Of a DNA stretch of 35,983 nucleotides, positions 1-7,007 are shown piece after piece. The stretch is from an uncultured Bacteroidota bacterium (GTDB lineage: Bacteria; Bacteroidota; Bacteroidia; Bacteroidales; UBA12481). The position numbers and the translations under genes are program-made. Numbering within the stretch: position 1 is the first letter of the stretch; every line of letters starts with the position of its first letter. The stretch is taken from positions 1 to 35,983 of the forward strand of contig CAINOB010000006.1 in the NCBI GenBank assembly GCA_903851365.1, in the 5' to 3' direction. The notes under the pieces were generated by a model. The model did not search any database. It saw only the letters and a program-made list of their open reading frames with translations, and was not told the DNA's origin.

Positions 1-31
1 ACTGGAGTTCAGACGTGTGCTCTTCCGATCT
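1..31 (+). other. Illumina sequencing adapter remnant
   Basis: The first 31 bases match the 3' part of the standard Illumina TruSeq read-2 adapter, ending in the familiar GCTCTTCCGATCT. This is library DNA left on the contig end and not part of the genome. It fuses in frame to the following pyrI fragment, so an automatic caller would begin that gene at a GTG inside the adapter (position 15) and add about six false residues. Confidence 0.97.
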
Positions 32-368
32 GGTAACCTTTGGTTTTAACCTCGAAAGCAAGAAATTAGGCAAGAAAGCTATCATCAAAGTTGCTGATAT
101 CTTCTTCAAGGATGAGGAAATCAATAAAATCTCCCTTGTTGCGCCTGACGCGAAATTGAATATTATTCGCGATTATGAAGTTATCGAAAAGAGAGTGGTT
201 GTTATTCCAGATGAAATCACCGGAATCGCAAAATGCATGAATCCAAAGTGTATCAGCAATCATGAGCAAATGACTGCACATTTTGAAGTGGTTGAGAAAA
301 AACCAGTCGCTTTAAAATGCCGGTATTGCGAAAAAATCACTGATCAGGAACATCTGGAAATTCATTAA
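32..368 (+). CDS. pyrI: Aspartate carbamoyltransferase regulatory chain, C-terminal part (partial)
   Basis: This is the 3' part of pyrI, the regulatory chain of aspartate transcarbamoylase, which binds nucleotide effectors and couples to the PyrB catalytic trimers in pyrimidine synthesis. Native codons begin at 33; everything before is adapter. The visible part holds the end of the allosteric domain and the zinc domain, with four cysteines spaced C-X4-C (AKCMNPKC) and C-X2-C (LKCRYC) as in E. coli PyrI. The stop at 366-368 directly abuts the stop of the convergent DUF4293 gene. The N-terminal nucleotide-binding part and presumably pyrB lie off the left edge. Function is well supported by the cysteine pattern. 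Confidence 0.93.
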
Positions 369-827
369 TCACCGGATCCTATCCTGTGCTTTAACCAGGC
401 TGATATCATGCCGGATTCCCCTGTAGGCCAGAAAACTTCCAATGGCTGATAATAAAGGCATGATGATCATAAGGCGGAATTCGGGTTGGGCATGGAGCTG
501 GCTTTTTGCACTAAATGTGTAAAAGGCTATTAATCCATAAGATAATAATTCGAGAACAATGGACACCACAACCAGTTTAGCCTGCAATTCCCTTTTGGTA
601 TATAAAAGAGCTGAAATGATCAGGAGTAGCTCCACTGCAAAAAAGAAAATTATAAGTGGAATATATTCGATTACCAATTTCCCGCTGTGCAGATCTTTGA
701 TCCCATTGTCGAGCAAAGACCAGGCCCCACCTACACCATCTTGGAAGCCAATTAATGGACCTTTCGATATTAATCCCCATAATATGAGGCTAATAACTAG
801 ATAAATCGATTGTTTTCTTTGAATCAT
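369..827 (-). CDS. DUF4293 family integral membrane protein
   Basis: A 152-residue membrane protein beginning MIQRKQSIYL, the usual start of the Bacteroidetes DUF4293 family. I chose the ATG at 827 for this reason; an upstream in-frame start at 884 would add 19 residues that do not look like the family. Four hydrophobic segments are visible, at about residues 8-25, 55-75, 82-105 and 118-138, so it is probably a four-helix inner-membrane protein. The role of the family is not known. It converges on pyrI with adjacent stop codons and no visible terminator between them, and it is divergent from the uridine phosphorylase gene across a 108-nt gap. Confidence 0.8.
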   Translation of the reverse strand: MIQRKQSIYLVISLILWGLISKGPLIGFQDGVGGAWSLLDNGIKDLHSGKLVIEYIPLIIFFFAVELLLIISALLYTKRELQAKLVVVSIVLELLSYGLIAFYTFSAKSQLHAQPEFRLMIIMPLLSAIGSFLAYRGIRHDISLVKAQDRIR

Positions 828-935
828 GGTTGTCAAAAGTTTGTTAAAGCGGGCATAAAAATATAAAAAAGGTTCTTCGTTCAAGGGTTTGATCAGTTTG
901 CATTGCGTATTTTAGACAATAGATTAAGAATAAAC

Positions 936-1808
936 ATGGGTACCTATAGTGAGTCAGAGTTGATATTTAATCCAGATGGCAGCATTTTTCATTTAAGGTT
1001 ATTTCCGGAACAAATATCCGACCATATAATTTTAGTTGGGGACCCTGCCCGGGTAGCCTGGGTTGGTCAATTTCTTGAAAGAGTGGAAAATCTGGCACAT
1101 AACCGGGAGTTTACTTCATTAACCGGCTATTATCATAACACAAAAGTTACCGTATTAAGCACTGGAATAGGTACTGACAATATAGATATAGTTGTCAATG
1201 AGCTTGACGCGTTAGCAAATATTGATTTTAAGCTGAGGCAGGATAAGAGGAAAAAACGACAATTAAACCTGATACGTATCGGCACCTCCGGTTCCTTGCA
1301 GCCAGATTTAGCAGTCGGCTCTGCGGTTGCATCTGTGTGGTCAATTGGATTAGATGGTTTGATGAATTATTATGCCAGAAAGGCTGATGCGGAGATTGAT
1401 TTATTTGAAAAAAATCTCGTCGATTCCATCGGCTGGCCGGAACATTTGTCGCATCCCTATGGAGCCAGAGCCTCGAAGAGGTTAATAAAAATGGTTGAAT
1501 CCTTTACTTCAAAAGGAATCACTGTGGCCGCGCACGGATTTTATGGTCCTCAGGGACGGCAGATCAGAGCCAGGCTTGCCTATCCCGACCTAAACAAAAA
1601 GTTGCAATCATTCAGGTTCGCGAATCTTCGGACAACAAATTTCGAAATGGAGTCTTCGGCCCTCTATGGCCTGAGCCAGGTTTTAAATCATGAAGCGTTG
1701 ACAGTTTGTTTAATCATTGCCAATCGAATGACCGGAGAATTTCTAGGTGATTACAGCTCACAAATTAAAGACTTGATTGACAAAACTTTGAATTCCATCA
1801 TTAAATAA
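936..1808 (+). CDS. udp: Nucleoside phosphorylase, uridine phosphorylase-like
   Basis: A 290-residue member of the PNP/UDP phosphorylase superfamily, which splits a nucleoside with phosphate to a free base and (deoxy)ribose-1-phosphate in pyrimidine or purine salvage. Visible marks are the phosphate-binding GDPARV near the N-terminus, the GTSGSL loop in mid-protein, and FEMESSALYGLS, where the Glu of the MES motif contacts the ribose. The ATG at 936 is preferred because the homologous part begins about there; a TTG start at 903 would only add an unconvincing leader. It is followed after 7 nt by the SirB1-like gene and may be co-transcribed with it. Uridine rather than purine specificity is an inference from similarity and is less certain than the family. 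Confidence 0.85.
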   Translation: MGTYSESELIFNPDGSIFHLRLFPEQISDHIILVGDPARVAWVGQFLERVENLAHNREFTSLTGYYHNTKVTVLSTGIGTDNIDIVVNELDALANIDFKLRQDKRKKRQLNLIRIGTSGSLQPDLAVGSAVASVWSIGLDGLMNYYARKADAEIDLFEKNLVDSIGWPEHLSHPYGARASKRLIKMVESFTSKGITVAAHGFYGPQGRQIRARLAYPDLNKKLQSFRFANLRTTNFEMESSALYGLSQVLNHEALTVCLIIANRMTGEFLGDYSSQIKDLIDKTLNSIIK

Positions 1809-1815
1809 CAAACGT

Positions 1816-2682
1816 ATGGAATCCCCAAAAGGTGAAGCCCTGATTAGGCTGCTCGATGATCCCGACCAACTTGTTTTCGAGGCGGTTAGTCATAAAATTG
1901 AGCAAATGGGTATTGAAATGCTCCCTGACCTGGAGTCCGCGGCTATGGAGGCCATGTCTCCTATTCTTCATGAACGCATCGAACTGATTATTAAGGCAGT
2001 GCAATTTAACCAGCTTAAAACAGAAATAAATATATGGTTGAAAAGTACTAATCCTAAATTGATCGATGGAGCCTGGCTTATTTCACGATATCAATTCCCC
2101 GACCTCAGTAAATTCCAATTTGAAAACCTAATAAAGCCATTACGTGAAGAGATTTGGCTGGAATTTTCAGATACCCTGACCGCATTGGAGAAAATCCGGA
2201 TTATGAATACTTTTCTTTTCGGGAAAAACAAGGTTAAGTTAAATGATGGGCATCCTGAATCGCCTGGTAATAATTTCATCAACAGGGTTCTTGAAACAGG
2301 CAAAGCTAATGAGCACTCAATGAGCTTATTATATGCACTCCTGGGACAAGAACTCAGTCTACCGCTTTTCGTGGCAGATATGCCTGACTTTCCAATTTTA
2401 ACTTACATAGACATGGCTTTTAATCCGGAGGAGATAAATTATCCGGAGTATTTTGAAGTTCTCTTTTTTATCAACCCAGCTGATTCCGGCACCGTTCACT
2501 CCCGAAGGGACGTAACTAATTATCTGATCAAGCAATCCTTACCTCTTAAAGCAGAGTTTTATAAGCCCAGGTCGAATGTTGATTTTATCAAAATTTGCCT
2601 TAAAAAACTTGCCCTGGATTATGAAATCACGGGTAGTGAAAAACGATCTTTGCAGGTGCGGGATTTGATTAGTCTTTGGTAA
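1816..2682 (+). CDS. SirB1-like / transglutaminase-like protein (Transglut_core2 type)
   Basis: A 288-residue soluble protein. The N-terminal half is helical and looks repeat-like, with HEAT-like segments around residues 1-90. The C-terminal half carries the pattern of the SirB1 / transglutaminase-like core 2 family: an asparagine-rich approach (PGNNFINRVLETG), then SLLYALLGQELSLPLF, then a strand-rich region ending in a small helical segment. Related proteins occur throughout Bacteroidetes, and their biochemical role is not settled. I see no convincing Cys-His-Asp triad, so enzymatic transglutaminase activity should not be assumed. The gene lies 7 nt after the uridine phosphorylase, and its last bases overlap the tRNA promoter. 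Confidence 0.7.
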   Translation: MESPKGEALIRLLDDPDQLVFEAVSHKIEQMGIEMLPDLESAAMEAMSPILHERIELIIKAVQFNQLKTEINIWLKSTNPKLIDGAWLISRYQFPDLSKFQFENLIKPLREEIWLEFSDTLTALEKIRIMNTFLFGKNKVKLNDGHPESPGNNFINRVLETGKANEHSMSLLYALLGQELSLPLFVADMPDFPILTYIDMAFNPEEINYPEYFEVLFFINPADSGTVHSRRDVTNYLIKQSLPLKAEFYKPRSNVDFIKICLKKLALDYEITGSEKRSLQVRDLISLW

Positions 2683-2704
2683 TTATAAAAAATATATATC
2701 TTTG
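2675..2704 (+). promoter_or_regulatory. Bacteroidetes-type promoter of the tRNA-Leu pair
   Basis: TTTG (2675-2678), an 18-nt spacer and TATCTTTG (2697-2704) fit the Bacteroidetes sigma-ABfr consensus (TTTG at -33, TAnnTTTG at -7). The predicted start of transcription falls a few bases before the mature 5' end of the first tRNA at 2715. The -33 element lies inside the last codons of the preceding gene. Confidence 0.8.
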
Positions 2705-2714
2705 CGGTCCCCAA

Positions 2715-2798
2715 GCCCAGGTGGCGGAAATGGTAGACGCGCATGGTTGAGGGCCATGTAATCGTAAGGTTGTGCAAGTTCGATTCTTGTCCTGGGCA
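2715..2798 (+). tRNA. tRNA-Leu (anticodon GAG)
   Basis: An 84-nt class II tRNA. The acceptor stem is GCCCAGG (2715-2721) paired with CCTGGGC (2791-2797), followed by discriminator A. The anticodon stem CATGG/CCATG encloses the loop TTGAGGG, giving anticodon GAG at 2749-2751. A long variable arm and a T-loop with TTCGATT are present, as expected for tRNA-Leu. The 3' CCA is not encoded. It reads CUC and CUU leucine codons. Confidence 0.96.
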
Positions 2799-2819
2799 CG
2801 AGGCGTTCTTTTTAAAAAC

Positions 2820-2903
2820 GCCCAGATGGCGGAAGTGGTAGACGCGCTAGTTTCAGGGACTAGTATTCGCAAGGATGTGCAGGTTCGAGTCCTGTTCTGG
2901 GCA
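2820..2903 (+). tRNA. tRNA-Leu (anticodon CAG)
   Basis: A second 84-nt class II tRNA, very similar to its neighbour 21 nt upstream. Acceptor GCCCAGA (2820-2826) pairs with TCTGGGC (2896-2902), followed by discriminator A. Stem CTAGT/ACTAG encloses loop TTCAGGG, giving anticodon CAG at 2854-2856, which reads CUG. The pair most likely arose by tandem duplication and anticodon change. CCA is not encoded in full: ACCC follows the acceptor stem. Confidence 0.96.
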
Positions 2904-2913
2904 CCCAAACTTT

Positions 2914-2967
2914 AAAGTTGCCAACTCTTAATTGGGTTGGCAACTTTTGTATAGAGTTGGCAACTTT
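2914..2967 (+). promoter_or_regulatory. Three-arm hairpin leader between tRNA-Leu and thrS
   Basis: Arm A (2914-2925, AAAGTTGCCAAC) is the exact reverse complement of two identical 12-nt arms, B (2936-2947) and C (2956-2967), both GTTGGCAACTTT. A can pair with B (10-nt loop), giving a terminator-like hairpin with a short T run, or with C (30-nt loop), which would mask the bases just before the thrS ATG at 2971. The two structures exclude each other. The sequence shows the arms directly; a role in ending the tRNA transcript or in control of thrS is inference. Confidence 0.6.
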
Positions 2968-2970
2968 ATT

Positions 2971-4911
2971 ATGATAAACATTACTTTTCCTGACTCCAGG
3001 GTCAGAGAATATCCGGCAGGAACTACCGGATTTGAAATAGCACAAAGCCTTAGCCCTCAATTGGCTAAAGAGGTATTAGCCATTAGTGTTAACGGTGAGA
3101 TACGTGATATTACACGTGCTATTACAACAGATTCATCTATTCGACTGCACAAGTGGGACGATGCCGAAGGAAAGCATGCATTCTGGCATTCCTCAGCGCA
3201 TTTGATGGCTGAAGCTATCGAGAACCTTTATCCCGGAACAAAATTCGGAATCGGGCCAGCCATCGAAAGCGGCTTCTATTACGATGTTGACCTGGGTGAG
3301 AAAGTACTTTCTGAAACGGAGCTTGTCGACATTGAATCCAAAATGATTGAACTTGCTGCCAAGAAATCGATTTTCAATCGGGAAGAAATATCAAAACCTG
3401 AAGCACTTAACCTTTTCAATAAAAAGGGGGATGAGTATAAAGTTGAATTGATTTCAGACCTGGAGGATGGAACAATTACACTTTATAAACACGGATCCTT
3501 CACCGATCTTTGTCGTGGACCACATTTGCCTGATACTTCAATGATTAAGGCCATCAAGGTTATTAGTCTGGCTGGAGCTTACTGGCGAGGTGACGAAAAA
3601 AGGAAACAATTGACCAGGATCTACGGCATCACTTTCCCTAAAAAGAGCATGTTAGATGAGTATCTGATTTTGTTGGAAGAAGCAAAAAAACGGGATCATC
3701 GGAAACTGGGACGCGACCTTGAACTCTTTACTTTCAGTCAACGTGTTGGCAGTGGTCTTCCTTTGTGGCTTCCGAGAGGCGCTGCCCTTAGGGAAAGGCT
3801 CGAGAATTTTTTAAAAAAGATCCAGAAAGAATATGGATATGAGGGCGTTATAACTCCACATATCGGACAAAAAGAATTATATGTCACTTCAGGTCATTAT
3901 GCAAAATATGGCAAGGATTCCTTTCAACCAATTCATACCCCGGTAGAGGGAGAAGAGTTTTTGCTAAAACCGATGAATTGCCCTCATCATTGTGAAATAT
4001 ATCGTCACAAACCCAGATCGTATAAAGATCTTCCGGTAAGACTTGCTGAATTTGGCACTGTTTATCGTTACGAACAGAGCGGCGAGCTGCATGGGCTAAC
4101 CAGGGTCAGGGGCTTTACACAGGATGACGCGCACATTTTTTGCCGTCCGGATCAAATCAAGGAAGAATTTGCAAAAGTCATTGATATAGTTTTATACATT
4201 TTTAAAACTCTTGATTTCAAGGATTTTACAACTCAGATATCTCTCCGAGACCCTAATAATCCAGATAAGTATATCGGATCTGATGAAAACTGGAACAAGG
4301 CTGAGCAAGCAATTATCGAGGTTACCAATGAAAAAGGATTGACCGGAGTTATTGTTCTTGGAGAAGCTGCATTCTATGGTCCAAAACTCGATTTTATGGT
4401 TAAGGATGCAATCGGACGGAAGTGGCAGCTCGGAACAATTCAGGTTGACTACAACCTTCCGGAACGTTTTGAATTAGAATATATTGGACAAGACAATCAG
4501 AAACATCGTCCGGTGATGATTCATCGCGCACCATTCGGTTCAATGGAACGGTTTGTTGCTGTGTTGATAGAGCATACCGCAGGAAAATTTCCGATATGGC
4601 TGACCCCTGATCAGGCTATTGTTCTGCCAATCAGTGAAAAGTATCAGAATTACGCTGAAGGTGTTTTGAAATTGCTAAATAATTCCGATATTCGCACCCT
4701 GATTGACGACCGGAATGAAAAGATCGGTAAGAAAATAAGGGATAACGAGTTAAAGCGAATTCCATACCTTCTTATTGTTGGTGAAAAAGAAGAAACTGAG
4801 GGTACAATATCGGTCCGGAAGCAAGGTCAGGGTGATTTAGGAAGTATGAAACCGGAGGAATTTGCAAATATGATCCGTAAGGAAGTTAATGAAGCATTAA
4901 GTAGGGACTAA
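2971..4911 (+). CDS. thrS: Threonine--tRNA ligase
   Basis: A 646-residue class II synthetase that charges tRNA-Thr. Order of domains: TGS domain (about 1-60, starting [15 protein letters not shown]), the second additional (editing) domain with [12 protein letters not shown] near residue 70 and CRGPHLP further on, which together supply the zinc/editing His and Cys residues, then the catalytic core with [12 protein letters not shown] and [17 protein letters not shown], and the C-terminal anticodon-binding domain (about 540-646). The ATG at 2971 is chosen because the TGS domain begins there; an upstream TTG at 2932 lies inside the hairpin leader. It is first in the thrS-infC-rpmI-rplT cluster. 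Length is usual for the family. Confidence 0.97.
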   Translation: MINITFPDSRVREYPAGTTGFEIAQSLSPQLAKEVLAISVNGEIRDITRAITTDSSIRLHKWDDAEGKHAFWHSSAHLMAEAIENLYPGTKFGIGPAIESGFYYDVDLGEKVLSETELVDIESKMIELAAKKSIFNREEISKPEALNLFNKKGDEYKVELISDLEDGTITLYKHGSFTDLCRGPHLPDTSMIKAIKVISLAGAYWRGDEKRKQLTRIYGITFPKKSMLDEYLILLEEAKKRDHRKLGRDLELFTFSQRVGSGLPLWLPRGAALRERLENFLKKIQKEYGYEGVITPHIGQKELYVTSGHYAKYGKDSFQPIHTPVEGEEFLLKPMNCPHHCEIYRHKPRSYKDLPVRLAEFGTVYRYEQSGELHGLTRVRGFTQDDAHIFCRPDQIKEEFAKVIDIVLYIFKTLDFKDFTTQISLRDPNNPDKYIGSDENWNKAEQAIIEVTNEKGLTGVIVLGEAAFYGPKLDFMVKDAIGRKWQLGTIQVDYNLPERFELEYIGQDNQKHRPVMIHRAPFGSMERFVAVLIEHTAGKFPIWLTPDQAIVLPISEKYQNYAEGVLKLLNNSDIRTLIDDRNEKIGKKIRDNELKRIPYLLIVGEKEETEGTISVRKQGQGDLGSMKPEEFANMIRKEVNEALSRD

Positions 4912-4952
4912 TAATAAAGTCTCGAGACTAATGAAAAAAAATAGAAACGAAA

Positions 4953-4970
4953 AAGGAGGATTGCGCTATT
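4953..4970 (+). promoter_or_regulatory. Shine-Dalgarno and AUU start of infC
   Basis: AAGGAGGA at 4953-4960 stands 7 nt before an ATT codon at 4968-4970. The frame from there reads straight into conserved IF-3 sequence, while the first in-frame ATG (5139) is deep inside the protein. An in-frame stop lies at 4932-4934. This strong SD is notable in a phylum where SD sites are often weak. AUU starts are known for infC in other bacteria, where IF-3 discriminates against them and so limits its own synthesis. Confidence 0.9.
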
Positions 4971-5528
4971 AATCAGACCAAACCTAAGTGGGCACCCCGT
5001 AAGAGAGATGAGCTTCGGGAAAAGTTTAGAATCAATGAAGAGATTCGTGCCCGTGTAGTTCGTGTTGTCGGGGAGAATGTTGAAAATGCAGGAATCGTCA
5101 GCCTGCAGGAAGCTCTCAAGATAGCTGAAGACCTCGAAATGGACTTGGTGGAAATTTCCCCCAATGCTGATCCGCCGGTTTGCAAAGTCACTGATTACAG
5201 CAAGTTCCTTTATCAACAAAGAAAAAAGCAAAAGGAACTTAAAGCAAAACAGACCAAGATTATTGTAAAAGAAATCCGTTTTGGTCCACAAACTGATGAT
5301 CATGATTTTAATTTTAAATTGAATCATGCAAAAAAATTCCTTGAAGAGGGTGCCAAAGTAAAAGCATATGTGTTTTTTAAAGGCAGATCAATCCTTTTCA
5401 AAGAATATGGCGAAGAGTTACTACAAAGATTCGCACTGGAATTGGAAGAATACGGAAAAATGGATCAGAACCCGACTCTTGAAGGGAAACGGATGACGAT
5501 CATTCTATCATCTAAGAAGAAAAAGTAG
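4968..5528 (+). CDS. infC: Translation initiation factor IF-3
   Basis: A 186-residue IF-3, which binds the 30S subunit, prevents early joining of 50S and checks the initiator tRNA and start codon. The N-terminal domain contains [16 protein letters not shown] and [19 protein letters not shown]; a Lys-rich linker follows ([15 protein letters not shown]), then the C-terminal domain starting [18 protein letters not shown] and closing with the GKRMTIIL strand. Translation starts at AUU, placed by the SD at 4953-4960 and by alignment to the family; starting at the ATG at 5139 would remove most of the N-terminal domain. It lies between thrS and rpmI, as in many bacteria. Confidence 0.96.
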   Translation: MNQTKPKWAPRKRDELREKFRINEEIRARVVRVVGENVENAGIVSLQEALKIAEDLEMDLVEISPNADPPVCKVTDYSKFLYQQRKKQKELKAKQTKIIVKEIRFGPQTDDHDFNFKLNHAKKFLEEGAKVKAYVFFKGRSILFKEYGEELLQRFALELEEYGKMDQNPTLEGKRMTIILSSKKKK

Positions 5529-5549
5529 TTTTAAAGGAGAAATAATACA

Positions 5550-5747
5550 ATGCCTAAAATGAAGACGAAAGCCGGCGCGAAAAAGCGTTTTACGCTGACC
5601 GGTACTGGGAAAATCAAGAGAAAACACGCTTACAAGAGCCACATTCTCACAAAAAAGTCAACCAAACGGAAACGTAACCTTGGCTATTTTGGTTTGATCG
5701 ACAAAACCGATACAAACAATGTGAAGCTGATGTTAGCGATGAAGTGA
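5550..5747 (+). CDS. rpmI: 50S ribosomal protein L35
   Basis: A 65-residue, very basic protein beginning [14 protein letters not shown], the normal L35 start, with the Lys/Arg-rich middle ([22 protein letters not shown]) shortened here to its key feature of alternating basic pairs. It is a component of the large ribosomal subunit. AAAGGAG at 5533-5539 lies 10 nt before the ATG. It sits 21 nt after infC and 103 nt before rplT, in the conserved infC-rpmI-rplT order. Confidence 0.97.
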   Translation: MPKMKTKAGAKKRFTLTGTGKIKRKHAYKSHILTKKSTKRKRNLGYFGLIDKTDTNNVKLMLAMK

Positions 5748-5850
5748 TTATCAGGATTTTCTAAATGGTTTATTAACAGTGTTTAACCCGAATGCAGAGC
5801 TCCATAAGAGTTGATTAATTTCACCGCCTGCCTTCAAAAAAAGAAAAATT

Positions 5851-6204
5851 ATGCCAAGAAGTGTTAATGTCGTAGCAGCGAGAAAAAGAAGGAAAAAGCT
5901 TCTATCACAGACGAGAGGAAATTTCGGCCCGAGAGGGAATGTCTGGACAGTAGCAAAAAACACCTACGAAAAAGGATTAGGGTATGCTTACCGTGACAGA
6001 AGGACTAAGAAGAGACATTTCAGAGCTCTCTGGATCGTCAGGATCAATGCAGCATGCCACGAAGTTGGTGTCTCCTATTCTGCCTTCATGGGTCAGATAA
6101 ATAAAGGAGGTTATCAACTTAACCGCAAGGTTCTTGCCGACCTGGCCATGAATGAGCCCCAGGCTTTTGCAGCTATTGCAAAAGAGGTTATGGGAGTAAA
6201 ATAA
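5851..6204 (+). CDS. rplT: 50S ribosomal protein L20
   Basis: A 117-residue L20, an early assembly protein of the 50S subunit that binds 23S rRNA. It has the usual [18 protein letters not shown] start with a long basic N-terminal extension, then the globular domain with [21 protein letters not shown] and [14 protein letters not shown]. In E. coli and Bacillus, L20 represses its own operon through upstream RNA; the 103-nt gap before this gene is room for such a site, but I cannot identify one by eye. A strong intrinsic terminator follows at 6226-6259. Confidence 0.97.
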   Translation: MPRSVNVVAARKRRKKLLSQTRGNFGPRGNVWTVAKNTYEKGLGYAYRDRRTKKRHFRALWIVRINAACHEVGVSYSAFMGQINKGGYQLNRKVLADLAMNEPQAFAAIAKEVMGVK

Positions 6205-6225
6205 CTGAATCACAGCAATTAAGAT

Positions 6226-6259
6226 AAAGGGAAGTTCCGAGTCGAACTTCCCTTTTTTT
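6226..6259 (+). terminator. Rho-independent terminator after rplT
   Basis: A perfect 12-bp stem, AAAGGGAAGTTC (6226-6237) with GAACTTCCCTTT (6244-6255), encloses a 6-nt loop and runs into a T tract (6253-6259). It closes the thrS-infC-rpmI-rplT unit 21 nt after the rplT stop and isolates it from dapB. Confidence 0.93.
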
Positions 6260-6275
6260 ATGTAAGTTTAGGGTT

Positions 6276-6992
6276 ATGAAAATTGGATTGATAGGACACG
6301 GACATATGGGAAAAGAGGTGGAAAGCATTGTTTTAGCCAATGCACACCATATTTCCTTTATTATTGACGAGAATAATCTTGCGGACTTAACCTCATCGAT
6401 TCTGCGTAAGTCTGATGTTGTGATAGAATTTACGCGGCCGGAATCAGCTTTTCAGAATATTAAAGACTGCCTCGAAGCCGGAGTCCCTGTTGTATCGGGT
6501 ACAACAGGTTGGATGGAAAGATTTGATGAGATTAAAGCTCTTTGTCTCCAATTGAATGGTGGATTATTTTATGCTTCTAATTTCTCGATTGGGGTAAATC
6601 TGTTTTTTGAATTGAATTCTTACCTGGCAAAGCTAATGAGTGCCTATCCCGATTATTCTGTTAGATTGGAGGAAATTCATCATACGCGCAAAAAAGATGC
6701 TCCCAGCGGTACCGCTTTAACTCTCGCCGGGCAAATAATTACTGAAAATGAAAACATTACGGGCTGGACACAGGATATGGTTTCCAATAAGGACCAGATT
6801 ACTGTAAACAGTGTCCGCGAAGGAAACGTAACTGGCACTCATTCTGTGCTCTACATTTCCGATGAAGATAAAATATCTATCAGGCATGAGGCTTTTACCC
6901 GCAGAAGTTTTGCAAAAGGCGCTGTTGCTGCTGCTGAATTCATGGTAAAAAGGCAGGGAATCTATACCATGAAAGATTTAATTAACCGTTAA
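6276..6992 (+). CDS. dapB: 4-hydroxy-tetrahydrodipicolinate reductase
   Basis: A 238-residue DapB, which reduces hydroxy-tetrahydrodipicolinate with NAD(P)H in the diaminopimelate/lysine pathway. The Rossmann glycine motif is GLIGHGHMGKEV at the N-terminus. The substrate-binding/catalytic block is EIHHTRKKDAPSGTAL, where the paired His and the Lys are the acid-base and substrate residues known in the family. Length is at the short end of normal (about 240-270). In many Bacteroidetes dapB precedes signal peptidase genes, as here (15 nt to the next gene). The ATG at 6276 is only 17 nt after the rplT terminator, so its promoter must overlap this terminator or the leader must be very short. Confidence 0.95.
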   Translation: MKIGLIGHGHMGKEVESIVLANAHHISFIIDENNLADLTSSILRKSDVVIEFTRPESAFQNIKDCLEAGVPVVSGTTGWMERFDEIKALCLQLNGGLFYASNFSIGVNLFFELNSYLAKLMSAYPDYSVRLEEIHHTRKKDAPSGTALTLAGQIITENENITGWTQDMVSNKDQITVNSVREGNVTGTHSVLYISDEDKISIRHEAFTRRSFAKGAVAAAEFMVKRQGIYTMKDLINR

Positions 6993-7007
6993 AATTCCGA
7001 TTAGAAG

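Noticed and set aside
888-916. Possible promoter of the uridine phosphorylase gene (TTTG, 17 nt, TATTTTAG)
   Set aside because: The -7 box departs from TAnnTTTG and the spacer is short; several TTTG tracts nearby make the match weak.
4908-5327. 139-residue minus-strand open frame over infC
   Set aside because: It lies opposite the clear infC frame, has no family features and a biased hydrophobic composition expected of a shadow frame.
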